This document shows, in pieces, positions 34,705 to 43,678 of a stretch of DNA of 64,000 nucleotides. The position numbers and the translations under genes are program-made. Within the stretch, counting starts at the first letter, position 1, and every line of letters starts with the position of its first letter. Below the pieces are notes generated by a model that did no database searches, had not been told where the DNA came from, and worked only from the letters and a program-made list of their open reading frames with translations. Source of the DNA: Anderseniella sp963700895 (GTDB taxonomy: Bacteria; Pseudomonadota; Alphaproteobacteria; Rhizobiales; Aestuariivirgaceae); contig CAVOZI010000012.1 of NCBI GenBank assembly GCA_963700895.1, forward strand, positions 1 through 64,000, in the 5' to 3' direction.

Positions 34705-37166
34705 TCAGCACCTGATCTTTTCGTTTTTTGGGTCGTAGAACGGGGCCAGTTGTACCTTGGCCGGGTAGCGCTTCCAGGCGATCTCGACTTCCCAGTTTCC
34801 CGAGTCAATCCAGTCCTTTGTGACGCCGTCTTCACACTTCATGTAGCCCATCCCGATGGACTTGCCGATGCGGTGGCCCCAGGCGCCGGAGGTGGTGGCG
34901 CCGACGATGACGCCATCACGGTAGACCGGTTCCTCATGGTACATCATCGGCGCCGCATCGCTGTCGTCGTGCAGCGCGATCGTGACCATGCGCTTGGGCT
35001 GCACGCCGCGTTCCTTCTGCTTCAGCAGGGCATCTCGACCGATGAAGCCGCCCTTCTTGTCCCAGGCAATGGTGAAGCCGAGGCCTGCCTCGATGGGCGT
35101 GTCCTCGTCGGCGATGTCGTGGCCGAAGTGGCGGTAGGCCTTCTCGGTGCGGCAGTTGTTCATGGTGTGCATGCCGGCATGGGCAAGGCCGAACTCGTCT
35201 CCGGCCGCGATGATGGTGTCATAGACATGGGTTGCGAACTCGGCCGGCATGTAGAGTTCCCAGCCCAGCTCGCCCACATAGGTGATGCGGCTGGCGCGTA
35301 CCCGCGCATAGCCGATCTCCAGCTCGCGCGAGGTAGCAAAGGGGTGAGCCTCGTTTGACATGGCCTCGCCGGTGAGCTTCTCCATCAGTGCGCGGGAATT
35401 GGGACCCATCAGCGAGAGCATGGGCATGCCGGAGGTCACGTCCGTCACGCTGCAGAAGCGGTCGCCGATATGGCGCTTTAGCCAGTCATGGTCGCGGATC
35501 TGCGGGGCGGAGCCGGTGACGACGAGAAACTCCGTCTCGCCCAGCCGGGTGACGGTGAGGTCGGCCTCTATGCCGCCGCGCTCGTTGCACCACTGGGTGT
35601 AGACAATCTTGCCCGGTTCAACGTCGCAGTCGGCCACGGAGACCAGGTTGAGTACAGCCAGCGCATCGCGGCCCTGCACCATGTACTTGGCAAAGCTCGA
35701 CTGGTCGAACAGGGCAACACGGTCGCGAACGGCCTCTGCCTCGGCCTGCGCGTAGGGGAACCAGTTCTGCCGGTGGTAGGAATACTCGTACTTTGCCTTG
35801 TTCGCCGAAGGCGCGAAGAAATTGGGCCGCTCCCAGCCGTTCACTTCGCCGAAGCAGGCATGGCGCGCCGCCAGCCGGTCATGGAAGGGCGACTTGCGCA
35901 CGCCGCGCGCCGTCTCGACCTGATGGTAAGGCCAGTGCATGGCATAGAGCAGGCCGAGCGACTCGGTGGTGCGGTCGTGCAGGTATTTGCGGTTCGACTG
36001 GAACGGGTGCACCCGGCGAATATCGACGTTGACCACGTCCATGGGCGGGTGGCCGTCCCTGATCCACTCGGCCAGTACCTTGCCGGCTCCGCCGGATGAC
36101 TGGATGCCGATGGAGTTGAAGCCGCAGGCCATGTAGAGGTCGCGCACGAACGGTGCTTCGCCCAGGTGGTAGCGGTCGTCGGGGGTGAAGCTTTCCGGCC
36201 CGTTGAAGAACAGCGCGATGCCGGCTGTCTCCAGCAGCGGCACGCGGTCGACCGCCTTTTCCAGCACCGGCTCGAAGTGGTCGTAGTCTTCCGGCAGGGT
36301 CTCGAACGAGTGATCCTCGGTCAGCTGGCCGTTCATGCTCCACGGCTTGGCGACCGGCTCGAAGGCACCCAGCATCAGCTTGCCGGCGTCTTCCTTGTAG
36401 TAGGCCCATTCGTCGGGAATGCGGGTGACGGGCATGTTGGAGGGCAGGCCGTCCACGGGCTCGGTGACGATGTAGAAATGCTCCGCCGCATGCAGCGGAA
36501 TTTGAACGCCGACCTGCTGGCCCAGATCGCGGGACCACATGCCGCCGCAGATCACCGTCTTGTCAGCCATGATGGTGCCGGCCTCGGTCTCGACACCGGT
36601 GACGCGGTCGCCTTCCTTCAACAGGCGGGTGACCTTGGTGTTCTCGAATACTGCGAGCGCCGCGAGACCGCGCGCCGGCGGCATAGGCCTGGGTCACGTC
36701 GATCGGGTTCACCTGGCCGTCGCCGGGCAGGAAGATGCCACCGACCACGCCGTCGAGGTTGATGTGGGGCAGGCGCTCCTTGATCTCGCCAGGCGTGATC
36801 ACGTCGACCTGCAGGCCGAAGCTCTTGGCCATCGAAGCGCCGCGCAGGAACTCCTCGAAGCCGCGCCTCGGTGAGGGCGACGGAGACGGAGCCGTTCTGC
36901 TTGAAGCCGGTCGCCTGGCCGGTTTCTTCTTCCAGCCCGCGCATCAGCTCGGACGTGTACTTGGCCAGCTCGGTCATGTTGCGGTTGGCGCGCAGCTGGC
37001 CGACAAGCCCCGCCGCATGCCAGGTGGTGCCGGAGGTGAGCTGCTTGCGCTCCAGCAGCACCACGTCGGTGATGCCTATCTTCGTCAGGTGATAGGCCAG
37101 CGAACAGCCGATGACGCCGCCGCCGACAATGACGACATCTGCGCGGGAGGGAAGGTCTTTGGCCAT
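34705..37166 (-). pseudogene. Dimethylglycine/sarcosine dehydrogenase-like flavoprotein, two one-base frameshifts
   Basis: FAD enzyme of the DMGDH family, which N-demethylates methylated glycines and passes one-carbon units to folate. From ATG 37166: Rossmann motif VVIVGGGVIGCSLAYHL, then SGTTWHAAGL, whose His is the covalent FAD site in this family, then DAO, FAO_M and C-terminal GCV_T folate domains (MYHEEPVYRDGVIVGA). The frame breaks near 36868 (after VALTEAR, resuming FEEFLRGASMAKSFG) and near 36645 (after RGAR, resuming FENTKVTRLL). Removing one base at each site restores 819 residues, the family length. Pseudogene or sequencing indels; the rest is well preserved. Confidence 0.85.
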
Positions 37167-37278
37167 GGAAGCGCCCCTGGAAGCAATGCTGAAGATGCCC
37201 GCAACCTAGCAAGGGCTGTGCTCAACCTGCTAGAGCCAGAATGTCGAACGCACGGTGAGCCAGATTCAACCCTGACTT

Positions 37279-37974
37279 TTAGACCGAGCGGGTGACGCCG
37301 CCATCCACGCGGATGTTCTGGCCGGTGATGTAGGCCGCGCCATCGGAAGCGAGGAACGACACCGTGGCGGCAATCTCCTCACTGGTACCGTAGCGCTTCA
37401 TCGGCACGCCCTCGCGACGTTCTTCCGTTGCTGGCAGGCTGTCGATCCAGCCCGGCAGCACGTTGTTCATGCGGATGTTGTCGGGTGCGTAGGTGTCGGC
37501 GAAGATCTTGGTGAAGGAGGCAAGTCCCGCCCGCGCCACGGCAGAAGTGGGGAACATGGAACTGGGCTCGAATGTCCAAGCGGTAGAAATGTTGATGATC
37601 GCGCCGGCCTTCTGCTGCTGCATGATGGGCGTCACCAGCCGGGTAGGGCGCACGGCGTTGAGGAAATAGACGTCGATCCCGGCATGCCAGTCTTCATCGG
37701 TGAGTTCGAGGATCGGCTTGCGCGGCCCGTGCCCGGCGGAATTCACCAGCACGTCGATGCGGCCCCATTTGTGCATCGCTGCATCGACCAGCTTGCCGAG
37801 GTCTTCAATCGACTGGTTCGAGCCGGTGACGCCAATACCGCCCAGTTCGTCCGCCAGCGCCTCGCCCTTGCCGGAGGAAGACAGAACCCCAACCTTGCAA
37901 CCGTCTGCCGCCAGCCTGCGCGCGCAAGCGGCACCCATGCCGGACCCGCCGGCAGTAACCAGAGCCACTTTCAT
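37279..37974 (-). CDS. Short-chain dehydrogenase/reductase with atypical active site
   Basis: SDR-fold protein of 231 residues. The cofactor motif is TAGGSGMGAACARRLAADG and the NSAG motif reads VLVNSAGHGPRKP. The catalytic serine region NISTAWTFEPSS is present, but the canonical YxxxK is replaced by FPTSAVARAGLASFTK, so neither the Tyr nor the Lys is at its usual place. The C-terminus VLPGWIDSLPATEER is otherwise standard. It may be a divergent SDR subfamily or a non-catalytic binder. Twelve bp separate it from the downstream L,D-transpeptidase end. Confidence 0.83.
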   Translation of the reverse strand: MKVALVTAGGSGMGAACARRLAADGCKVGVLSSSGKGEALADELGGIGVTGSNQSIEDLGKLVDAAMHKWGRIDVLVNSAGHGPRKPILELTDEDWHAGIDVYFLNAVRPTRLVTPIMQQQKAGAIINISTAWTFEPSSMFPTSAVARAGLASFTKIFADTYAPDNIRMNNVLPGWIDSLPATEERREGVPMKRYGTSEEIAATVSFLASDGAAYITGQNIRVDGGVTRSV

Positions 37975-37987
37975 CAGTCTTTTCCCT

Positions 37988-38626
37988 TCAGCCCTTGTGG
38001 CCGAGCACGTACACGTCGGTGCCGATGACGGCGGCCTGGAAAACTTCCACCACGTCCTCGTTGAGCATGCGGATGCAGCCCGAGGAGGCGGCCTGGCCGA
38101 TGGAACCCGGCTTGTTGGTGCCGTGGATGCGGTACAGCGTGTCCTTGCCGTCCTTGTAGAGATACAAGGCGCGCGCGCCCAGCGGATTGTCCGGCCCGCC
38201 GGGCATGCCCTTGGCGTACTTGGCCAGCTTGGGGTCGCGCTGGATCATCTCGCGCGGCGGCGTCCACTTCGGCCACATGATCTTGCGCTGGATGGTGGCG
38301 TGGCCGGACCAGCCGAAGCCCTCCTTGCCCACCGACACGCCGTAGCGCATGGCGCGGCCCTGATCGATCTTCACGTACAGAAAGCGGTTGCGGCTGTCGA
38401 CGACGATGGCGCCCGGATGCAGGTTGTTGGCGTAGGGCACGATGGTCTTGCGGTGCGAAAGGGGCACGATGTCAGGACCAACCGGAAAGATCGGGTGCTT
38501 GTCATCCGGCGTTGCGTAAAAGGGCTTGGTGGCAGGCCCGCGCGCAATCACGGCAGGTGCGCACAGCACAGTTGCAGCGCCGGCGGTTGCAGAGGCAATG
38601 AGGCTGCGTCTGGTAAGATTGCTCAT
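37988..38626 (-). CDS. L,D-transpeptidase (YkuD domain)
   Basis: Periplasmic peptidoglycan cross-linking enzyme of 212 residues from ATG 38626. The N-terminus (MSNLTRRSLIASATAGAATV) looks like a Tat signal with RR, giving a mature protein after about residue 28. The YkuD active site is HGTNKPGSIGQAASSGCIRM, with the catalytic Cys and the HxxxxSxGCxR arrangement intact. Such enzymes make 3-3 cross-links or attach outer-membrane proteins to peptidoglycan in Hyphomicrobiales. A longer frame from 38692 is not needed. Confidence 0.9.
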   Translation of the reverse strand: MSNLTRRSLIASATAGAATVLCAPAVIARGPATKPFYATPDDKHPIFPVGPDIVPLSHRKTIVPYANNLHPGAIVVDSRNRFLYVKIDQGRAMRYGVSVGKEGFGWSGHATIQRKIMWPKWTPPREMIQRDPKLAKYAKGMPGGPDNPLGARALYLYKDGKDTLYRIHGTNKPGSIGQAASSGCIRMLNEDVVEVFQAAVIGTDVYVLGHKG

Positions 38627-38842
38627 TCCGTTATCCTTGCTGACTGCAGCAATTCCTTCGCCGATGCTATTTGGCGTTGCCGTTTCAGGCAATATCGGAT
38701 CGCTTGGGATTAGCGTTGACGTTGACCTGCTTCGTTGCCTGCACGTTCGCCAGCAAAGACATAATGTTCGGCTTACAAAACGGTTGCAACGGGTGTATAG
38801 GCAAGGGCATCACATCAAACCTTCATAACCGGGTTTCATGAC

Positions 38843-39244
38843 ATGTACTTGGGCGATGTTGACCCCCACACGGCCTACCAGGCCCTTGCCGACAATCCCG
38901 ATGCCGTGCTCGTCGACGTGCGCACCAGCGCCGAATGGGCATTTGTGGGCGTGCCTGCCGTGGACCGGCTGCTGACCATATCCTGGCAGGTGTTCCCCTC
39001 GATGCAGGTAAATGGCGGCTTCGTCGATGCGGTACGCGCCGCCGGCGTAAGCGAAGATTCCGAAATCTATTGCATCTGCCGGTCCGGCGCGCGTTCGGCG
39101 GCAGCTGCCACGGCCTTGACGCAGGCCGGTTTCAGCGCCTGCTACAATGTGGCGGAAGGCTTCGAGGGTGACCTCGACGGCGAGCGTCATCGTGGCCGCA
39201 AGAACGGCTGGAAGGCGAGGGGCCTTCCCTGGATGCAGAGCTGA
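38843..39244 (+). CDS. Rhodanese-like sulfurtransferase
   Basis: Single-domain rhodanese of 133 residues. VLVDVRTSAEWAFVGVPAVD is the N-terminal motif, and the active-site loop is CICRSGARSAAAATAL with the catalytic Cys at its third position. It probably carries persulfide. It ends four bp before metZ, a sulfur-assimilation gene, so a shared role in sulfur transfer is likely. No signal peptide. Confidence 0.9.
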   Translation: MYLGDVDPHTAYQALADNPDAVLVDVRTSAEWAFVGVPAVDRLLTISWQVFPSMQVNGGFVDAVRAAGVSEDSEIYCICRSGARSAAAATALTQAGFSACYNVAEGFEGDLDGERHRGRKNGWKARGLPWMQS

Positions 39245-39248
39245 AGCG

Positions 39249-40448
39249 ATGAAGAAGTCAGTCAAGGAAGGCAGTCGGGCCAACTGGGGCGAGTCGACGA
39301 AGCTGGTCCGCGGCGGCCTCGAGCGTTCGCATCACGGCGAGACGGCAGAGGCGCTGTATCTCAACTCGGGCTTCGTTTATCCGGATGCCGAGACCGCGGA
39401 AGACCGGTTTTCCGGTGCGCAGGAAGGCTATGTCTACGCCCGTTACGGCAACCCTACCGTCACCATGTTCGAGGAACGCCTGCGGCTGCTCGAAGGGGCG
39501 CAGGCCTGCTATGCGACTGCCTCCGGAATGGCGGCAGTGTGGGGTGCGCTGGCCTGTCAGGTCCAGGCAGGCGATCACATCGTGGCATCGAAGGCGCTTT
39601 TCGGCTCGTGTTACCAGATCCTGACCTCGATCCTGCCGAAATTCGGCGTGACCTCCACGCTGGTGGATGGCGGCGACCTTGACCAGTGGCGCGAGGCCAT
39701 AACGCCGGCCACCAAGGTTTTTTTCCTCGAAACACCGTCCAACCCGGGCCTGCAGGTGTTCGACATCGCGGCAGTGGCCGCGATTGCGAAGGCGAGAGGC
39801 ATCTGCGTGGTGGTGGACAACATTTTCGCCACGCCGATCGTGCAGAAGACGCTGCCGCTGGGGGCTGACGTGATCGTCTATTCCGGCACCAAACACATGG
39901 ACGGGCAGGGGCGCGTGCTGGGCGGCGCGGTGGTTTCGTCTACCGAGTTCAAGGAAGAAAAGCTGAAACCGTTCCTGCGCCATACCGGGCCCAGTCTGTC
40001 GCCGTTCAATGCGTGGGTGCTGCTGAAGGGCATGGAGACGCTGAAACTGCGTGTCATGGCCCAGTGCGACAGTGCGCTGAAGGTGGCGAACGCGCTCGAG
40101 GGGATGAAAGGCGTGGCCCGCGTCACCTATCCGTGGCTCGACAGCCACCCGCAGGCAGCCCTTTGCCGCAAGCAGATGAGAGCTGGCGGCACCATGGTGA
40201 CGTTCGAAGTGGCTGGCGGCAAGCCGGCAGCGTTCGACATGCTGCGGAGGCTGGAGATCATCGACATTTCCAACAATCTCGGCGACGCCAAGTCGCTGAT
40301 CACCCACCCGGCCACCACGACCCACCGCAATATCGGCCAGGCCGCACGCGACGAGATGGGCGTGAGTGATGGCATGGTGCGGTTGTCGGTCGGCCTGGAG
40401 GACGTGGACGATCTGATCGGCGACCTGAAGCAGGCGCTCGGGGCGTGA
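39249..40448 (+). CDS. metZ: O-succinylhomoserine sulfhydrylase
   Basis: PLP enzyme making homocysteine from O-succinylhomoserine and sulfide. It has 399 residues from ATG 39249 (MKKSVKEGSRANWGESTKLV). The Cys/Met-metabolism family signature is clear: YARYGNPTVTMFEERLRLLE, ASGMAAVWGAL, and the PLP lysine in VIVYSGTKHMDGQGRVLGG. The absence of a long insertion favours MetZ over O-acetylhomoserine enzymes. Four bp after the rhodanese gene; lysE follows with one base between. Confidence 0.9.
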   Translation: MKKSVKEGSRANWGESTKLVRGGLERSHHGETAEALYLNSGFVYPDAETAEDRFSGAQEGYVYARYGNPTVTMFEERLRLLEGAQACYATASGMAAVWGALACQVQAGDHIVASKALFGSCYQILTSILPKFGVTSTLVDGGDLDQWREAITPATKVFFLETPSNPGLQVFDIAAVAAIAKARGICVVVDNIFATPIVQKTLPLGADVIVYSGTKHMDGQGRVLGGAVVSSTEFKEEKLKPFLRHTGPSLSPFNAWVLLKGMETLKLRVMAQCDSALKVANALEGMKGVARVTYPWLDSHPQAALCRKQMRAGGTMVTFEVAGGKPAAFDMLRRLEIIDISNNLGDAKSLITHPATTTHRNIGQAARDEMGVSDGMVRLSVGLEDVDDLIGDLKQALGA

Positions 40449-40449
40449 C

Positions 40450-41079
40450 TTGATACTCGATCCCGAGCAGGTGCTGGTATTCATGGCGGCCGGCATTGCG
40501 CTCAACCTGACGCCTGGCGCCGACATGATGTTCTGTCTCGGGCAGGGCCTGAAGTCCGGTGCAAGGACCGGCTTTGCAGCAAGCCTCGGCATTGCCACAG
40601 GCGGCGCCATTCACACGCTCGCAGCGGCGCTTGGGCTCGCGGCGCTGCTGACGGCGCACCCCGTCGCCTTCGAGGCGTTGAAGTGGGCAGGTGTGGCGTA
40701 TCTTGTGTGGCTGGCGACGCAGGCGTTCCGCAAGCCGCTGGAGCTTGATCTGCCGGATGGCGTCAGGCGCGCCGGGCCGCTCAAGGCGTGGCGAGACGGC
40801 ACGCTGGTCAACCTGCTGAACCCCAAGGTGATCGTGTTCATACTGGCGTTTCTGCCGCAATTCGTGGATCCCTCGCGTGGCTCAAGCCTCGCGCAGTTTC
40901 TCTTGCTCGGGCTGATCTTTAACATCACCGGCACCATTGTGAACGGTGCGGTGGGCATCGGCGCGGGCTCTGTGCGGGAGGTGCTGAAGGCGAACGCCAG
41001 GTTGTCGGCATGGCTGGGTTACCTGTCGGGGGCGGTGTTCCTGGTGCTGGCGGCAAGGCTGGCGTTTGACCGGCGCTGA
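40450..41079 (+). CDS. LysE/RhtB-family amino-acid exporter
   Basis: Inner-membrane efflux protein of 209 residues with about six helices. The family start ALNLTPGADMMFCLGQGLKSGARTGFAA is diagnostic. Later come LLNPKVIVFILAFLPQFV and VNGAVGIGAGSVREVL. The start is TTG 40450, one base after the metZ stop, with no better in-frame codon before the first helix. Substrate may be homoserine, threonine or a related amino acid, which would suit its coupling to metZ. Confidence 0.88.
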   Translation: MILDPEQVLVFMAAGIALNLTPGADMMFCLGQGLKSGARTGFAASLGIATGGAIHTLAAALGLAALLTAHPVAFEALKWAGVAYLVWLATQAFRKPLELDLPDGVRRAGPLKAWRDGTLVNLLNPKVIVFILAFLPQFVDPSRGSSLAQFLLLGLIFNITGTIVNGAVGIGAGSVREVLKANARLSAWLGYLSGAVFLVLAARLAFDRR

Positions 41080-41148
41080 GCGGTGCTGGTTGCGGCATCT
41101 TCACAGGTGGCCGGTTGATTTCCTTGACTTCCGGCCCCACATCTGCGC

Positions 41149-41163
41149 TTGTGCACTGCACAA
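41149..41163. promoter_or_regulatory. 15-bp palindrome TTGTGCACTGCACAA
   Basis: Perfect 7-bp inverted repeat around one central base, 167 bp upstream of the helicase start and 70 bp after lysE. It differs at one base from the palindrome at 43550-43564 upstream of the XRE-cupin gene; the match extends to 16 of 18 bases including downstream AA. Probable operator of that regulator. Confidence 0.6.
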
Positions 41164-41329
41164 CAACCCGGCTTCCGTTACGTGAGTGATTCACCCCGGC
41201 CGCAGTTGTCCCAGTTTTCCTCGGTGGCGACCCTGGACCCCGTCAGAGTGTGTCCATTGCCCGTTGCCGTCGAAAGGAACCCAGATGCGCCAGAACCATG
41301 CGCGCATCGCTTGACAGAAAGATTCTACC

Positions 41330-42649
41330 TTGAAATTTATCGATCTCGGCCTTGAAGGGCCGCTGCTCAGCGCACTTGAAGCGCTGGGCCACGACACGCC
41401 TACGCCCATCCAGGTGAAGGCCATTCCCACCATTCTCGATGGCCGCGACGTAGTCGGCCTCGCCCAGACCGGCACCGGCAAGACCGGTGCTTTCTCGCTG
41501 CCGCTGTTGCAGCGGCTTGCTGCAACGTCCAAGGGCAGTCCGGCGCCGAAAATGGTGCGGGCGCTTATCCTGTCGCCGACGCGTGAGCTGGCTGCGCAGA
41601 TCCACCAGTCGGTCCGCGACTACTCCAAGGGCCAGAAGCTGCATTCCATGTGCGTCTTCGGCGGCGTTTCTATACGCCCGCAGATCACCAGTGCGGCGCG
41701 TGGCGTTGACGTGATGATTGCGACGCCGGGCCGGCTGCTTGACCTGATTGACCAGAAGGCGGTTCGCCTCGACCAGGTCGAGATACTGATCCTGGACGAA
41801 GCCGACCAGATGCTGGACATCGGCTTCCTGCCGGCGATCCGCCGCATTCTCGGCATGGTGCCGAAAAAGCGCCAGACGCTGCTGTTCTCGGCCACCATGC
41901 CGAAGGAAATCCGCAAGCTGGCGGCTGATCATCTCAACCAGCCGGTGGAAATTGCGGTCACGCCTGCGGCAACGCCGGTCGAGAAGATCGAGCAGTCGGT
42001 GATGCTGCTGGCCAGCGGCTCCAAGCCGGCTGCGGTTGCGCACCTTGCCAGGCAGAACCCGGGCAAGCGGGTCATCGTATTCACCCGCACCAAGCGCGGG
42101 GCGGACAGGGTGGTGAAGTCGCTCGACCAGGCTGGCCTGGCTGCTGCCGCCATTCACGGCAACAAGTCGCAGAACAACCGGGTGAAGGCGCTGGCAGCGT
42201 TCAAGGACGGCTCGTGCCCGATACTGATCGCAACCGACATCGCCGCGCGTGGCATCGACGTGCCGGGTGTCGAACTGGTCATCAATTACGATCTGCCGAA
42301 CGTGCCGGAAGTGTATGTGCACCGCATCGGCCGCACCGCGCGGGCCGGGGCTTCGGGCCTTGCCGTATCGCTGGTGTCGGGCGAGGACAGGGGCCTGCTG
42401 CGCGACATCGAGCGGCTGATCAAGAAGCAGATCGAGGTGGTCGCCCCGCCTGCAGGACTGCCGGTGGCATCGGCCGTCGAAGAACCGCGCCGCGAACAGC
42501 AGCAGCAACGCCGCCAGCCGCAGCAAAACAAGGCACGTACCGGTTCTGGCGCAGGTCACGGCGCAAAGACTGCCGACAAGAAGCCGGGCCGGCCCAGCCG
42601 CCGCCGCCGCAACCGGGGTGGCGGCAAGCCGCAAGCCAAGGCGGCCTAA
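41330..42649 (+). CDS. DEAD-box RNA helicase (RhlE-like)
   Basis: ATP-dependent RNA helicase of 439 residues. All motifs are visible: TPIQVKAIP (Q motif), AQTGTGKT, PTRELAAQI, TPGR, LDEADQML, SATMP, ATDIAARGIDV, and HRIGRTARAG. The C-terminal tail (from about residue 385) is Gln/Arg/Lys-rich and low-complexity, as in RhlE-type RNA remodelers. The start is TTG 41330; no ATG fits. The 250-bp leader holds a TTGTGCA palindrome. Its stop overlaps the convergent CIA30 stop by 4 bp. Confidence 0.94.
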   Translation: MKFIDLGLEGPLLSALEALGHDTPTPIQVKAIPTILDGRDVVGLAQTGTGKTGAFSLPLLQRLAATSKGSPAPKMVRALILSPTRELAAQIHQSVRDYSKGQKLHSMCVFGGVSIRPQITSAARGVDVMIATPGRLLDLIDQKAVRLDQVEILILDEADQMLDIGFLPAIRRILGMVPKKRQTLLFSATMPKEIRKLAADHLNQPVEIAVTPAATPVEKIEQSVMLLASGSKPAAVAHLARQNPGKRVIVFTRTKRGADRVVKSLDQAGLAAAAIHGNKSQNNRVKALAAFKDGSCPILIATDIAARGIDVPGVELVINYDLPNVPEVYVHRIGRTARAGASGLAVSLVSGEDRGLLRDIERLIKKQIEVVAPPAGLPVASAVEEPRREQQQQRRQPQQNKARTGSGAGHGAKTADKKPGRPSRRRRNRGGGKPQAKAA

Positions 42650-43107
42650 TCCGTCCAGGCAATCGCCGCCACGCAGACTTCCGCCTTGAATTCGCGCCCG
42701 ATGGCGACGATGCCGATGCGCCTGATGCCGCCCGGTTCAAGCCGGGCGGTGGTGCGGTGCGGCTCGAAACTCTCGAACGGCAACTCAAGCACGGCCCAGT
42801 CCGGGCTGGCCCTGAAGCTGGTCCGGAAGGACTGCCAGGGCCGGTCCAGCGCCGTGGTGCGCAGGTGGATGTTGTATTCCTCGCCATTGCCGCGCACCGT
42901 CAGGCGAATGCCGCGCGCCGCCGGCGGGGGCGGGGCAAGGTCTGCCGCCATCTGGACGAAGCCGCCATTGTTGTCGAGGCTGACATTGCCTGTCAGGCAG
43001 TGCACCGGGTGGCCGTCATGGCTGCCGGACACCGCCACGAGACCGGCCGAGACGCCGCCCATGACCTGGTCGGTGATCAGTTTCCAGTCGAGGGAGAGCA
43101 ATTGCAT
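42646..43107 (-). CDS. CIA30-family protein (NDUFAF1 homologue)
   Basis: Bacterial member of the complex I intermediate-associated protein 30 family, 153 residues. The N-terminal WKLITDQVMGGVSAGLV corresponds to the conserved D-x-VMGG-x-S motif, followed by LTGNVSLDNNGGFVQMAADL and RGIRLTVRGNGEEYNIHLRT. No signal peptide. In mitochondria NDUFAF1 helps assemble the complex I membrane arm; a similar or broader role is possible here. Ten bp downstream of the ferredoxin gene and probably cotranscribed with it. Confidence 0.85.
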   Translation of the reverse strand: MQLLSLDWKLITDQVMGGVSAGLVAVSGSHDGHPVHCLTGNVSLDNNGGFVQMAADLAPPPPAARGIRLTVRGNGEEYNIHLRTTALDRPWQSFRTSFRASPDWAVLELPFESFEPHRTTARLEPGGIRRIGIVAIGREFKAEVCVAAIAWTD

Positions 43108-43116
43108 CGCCTGAAG

Positions 43117-43452
43117 TTAGGCGGCGCGGGCCTTTTCCACAAGGTTCGGATCGAGCGCCACGGTGAGGCCGTCAAGTTCTTCGGTGTAGATGAGCTGGCA
43201 GGACAGGCGCGAGGCCGGCATGACGTTGGGCACGGTGTCGAGCATGGCTTCCTCGTCGTCGCGGGCCGGGAACAGCTTGCCGGTCCAGGCGTCATCGACG
43301 ATGACGTGGCAGGTGGCGCAGGCACAGGCGCCGCCGCAGACGCCTTCCATCGGCAGGCCGTGTTCGCGAATGATCTCCATGACCCGCCAGCCCTCCACTG
43401 CTTCCAGTGCGTGGGTCTTGCCGGTGGTGTCGATGACGTTGATTACACCCAT
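43117..43452 (-). CDS. [2Fe-2S] ferredoxin (adrenodoxin type)
   Basis: Electron carrier of 111 residues from ATG 43452 (MGVINVIDTTGKTHALEAVE). Cluster ligands are in GVCGGACACATCHVIVDDAW plus the distant Cys in RLSCQLIYTEELDG, the Cx5Cx2C...C spacing of adrenodoxin-type ferredoxins. It lies upstream of CIA30 and divergent from the XRE-cupin regulator, across an intergenic region with the TTGTGC palindrome, so it may be controlled by that regulator. Confidence 0.92.
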   Translation of the reverse strand: MGVINVIDTTGKTHALEAVEGWRVMEIIREHGLPMEGVCGGACACATCHVIVDDAWTGKLFPARDDEEAMLDTVPNVMPASRLSCQLIYTEELDGLTVALDPNLVEKARAA

Positions 43453-43549
43453 GATGCGTCCTCCTGCCTTGAAGCATAAATGCCATGCAACTGGCGCGCG
43501 CAAATTGACCTCGATCAAGTCGTTTGAACACTAACAGTTCACGCAGTTA

Positions 43550-43564
43550 TTGTGCACCGCACAA
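43550..43564. promoter_or_regulatory. 15-bp palindrome TTGTGCACCGCACAA
   Basis: 6-bp arms TTGTGC/GCACAA around ACC, in the gap between the divergent ferredoxin gene (98 bp from its ATG) and the XRE-cupin gene (about 90-115 bp from its start). It matches the site at 41149-41163 in 14 of 15 positions. Best explained as the regulator's own operator. Confidence 0.6.
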
Positions 43565-43632
43565 AAAGTCGCAAGCGCCAGCAATGACCGCTACACAAGA
43601 CGTTTGCCGGATCGGGTTGTCACGCGGTATAC

Positions 43633-43648
43633 GTTCGTCAGAACGAAC
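43633..43648. promoter_or_regulatory. Inverted repeat GTTCGT-CAGA-ACGAAC
   Basis: Perfect 6-bp inverted repeat with a 4-base spacer, three bp before ATG 43652 and 30 bp before ATG 43679 of the XRE-cupin gene. If the later start is used it could be an operator or a leader hairpin affecting translation. Confidence 0.4.
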
Positions 43649-43678
43649 ACGATGACGGCAGCAGGGAATACTCACGCC

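Noticed and set aside
41149..41355. Short plus-strand frame beginning MCTAQQ before the helicase
   Set aside because: Its start codon is part of the TTGTGCA palindrome; the similar MCTAQ start at 43550 arises from the same palindrome, so both are artefacts of the repeated operator.
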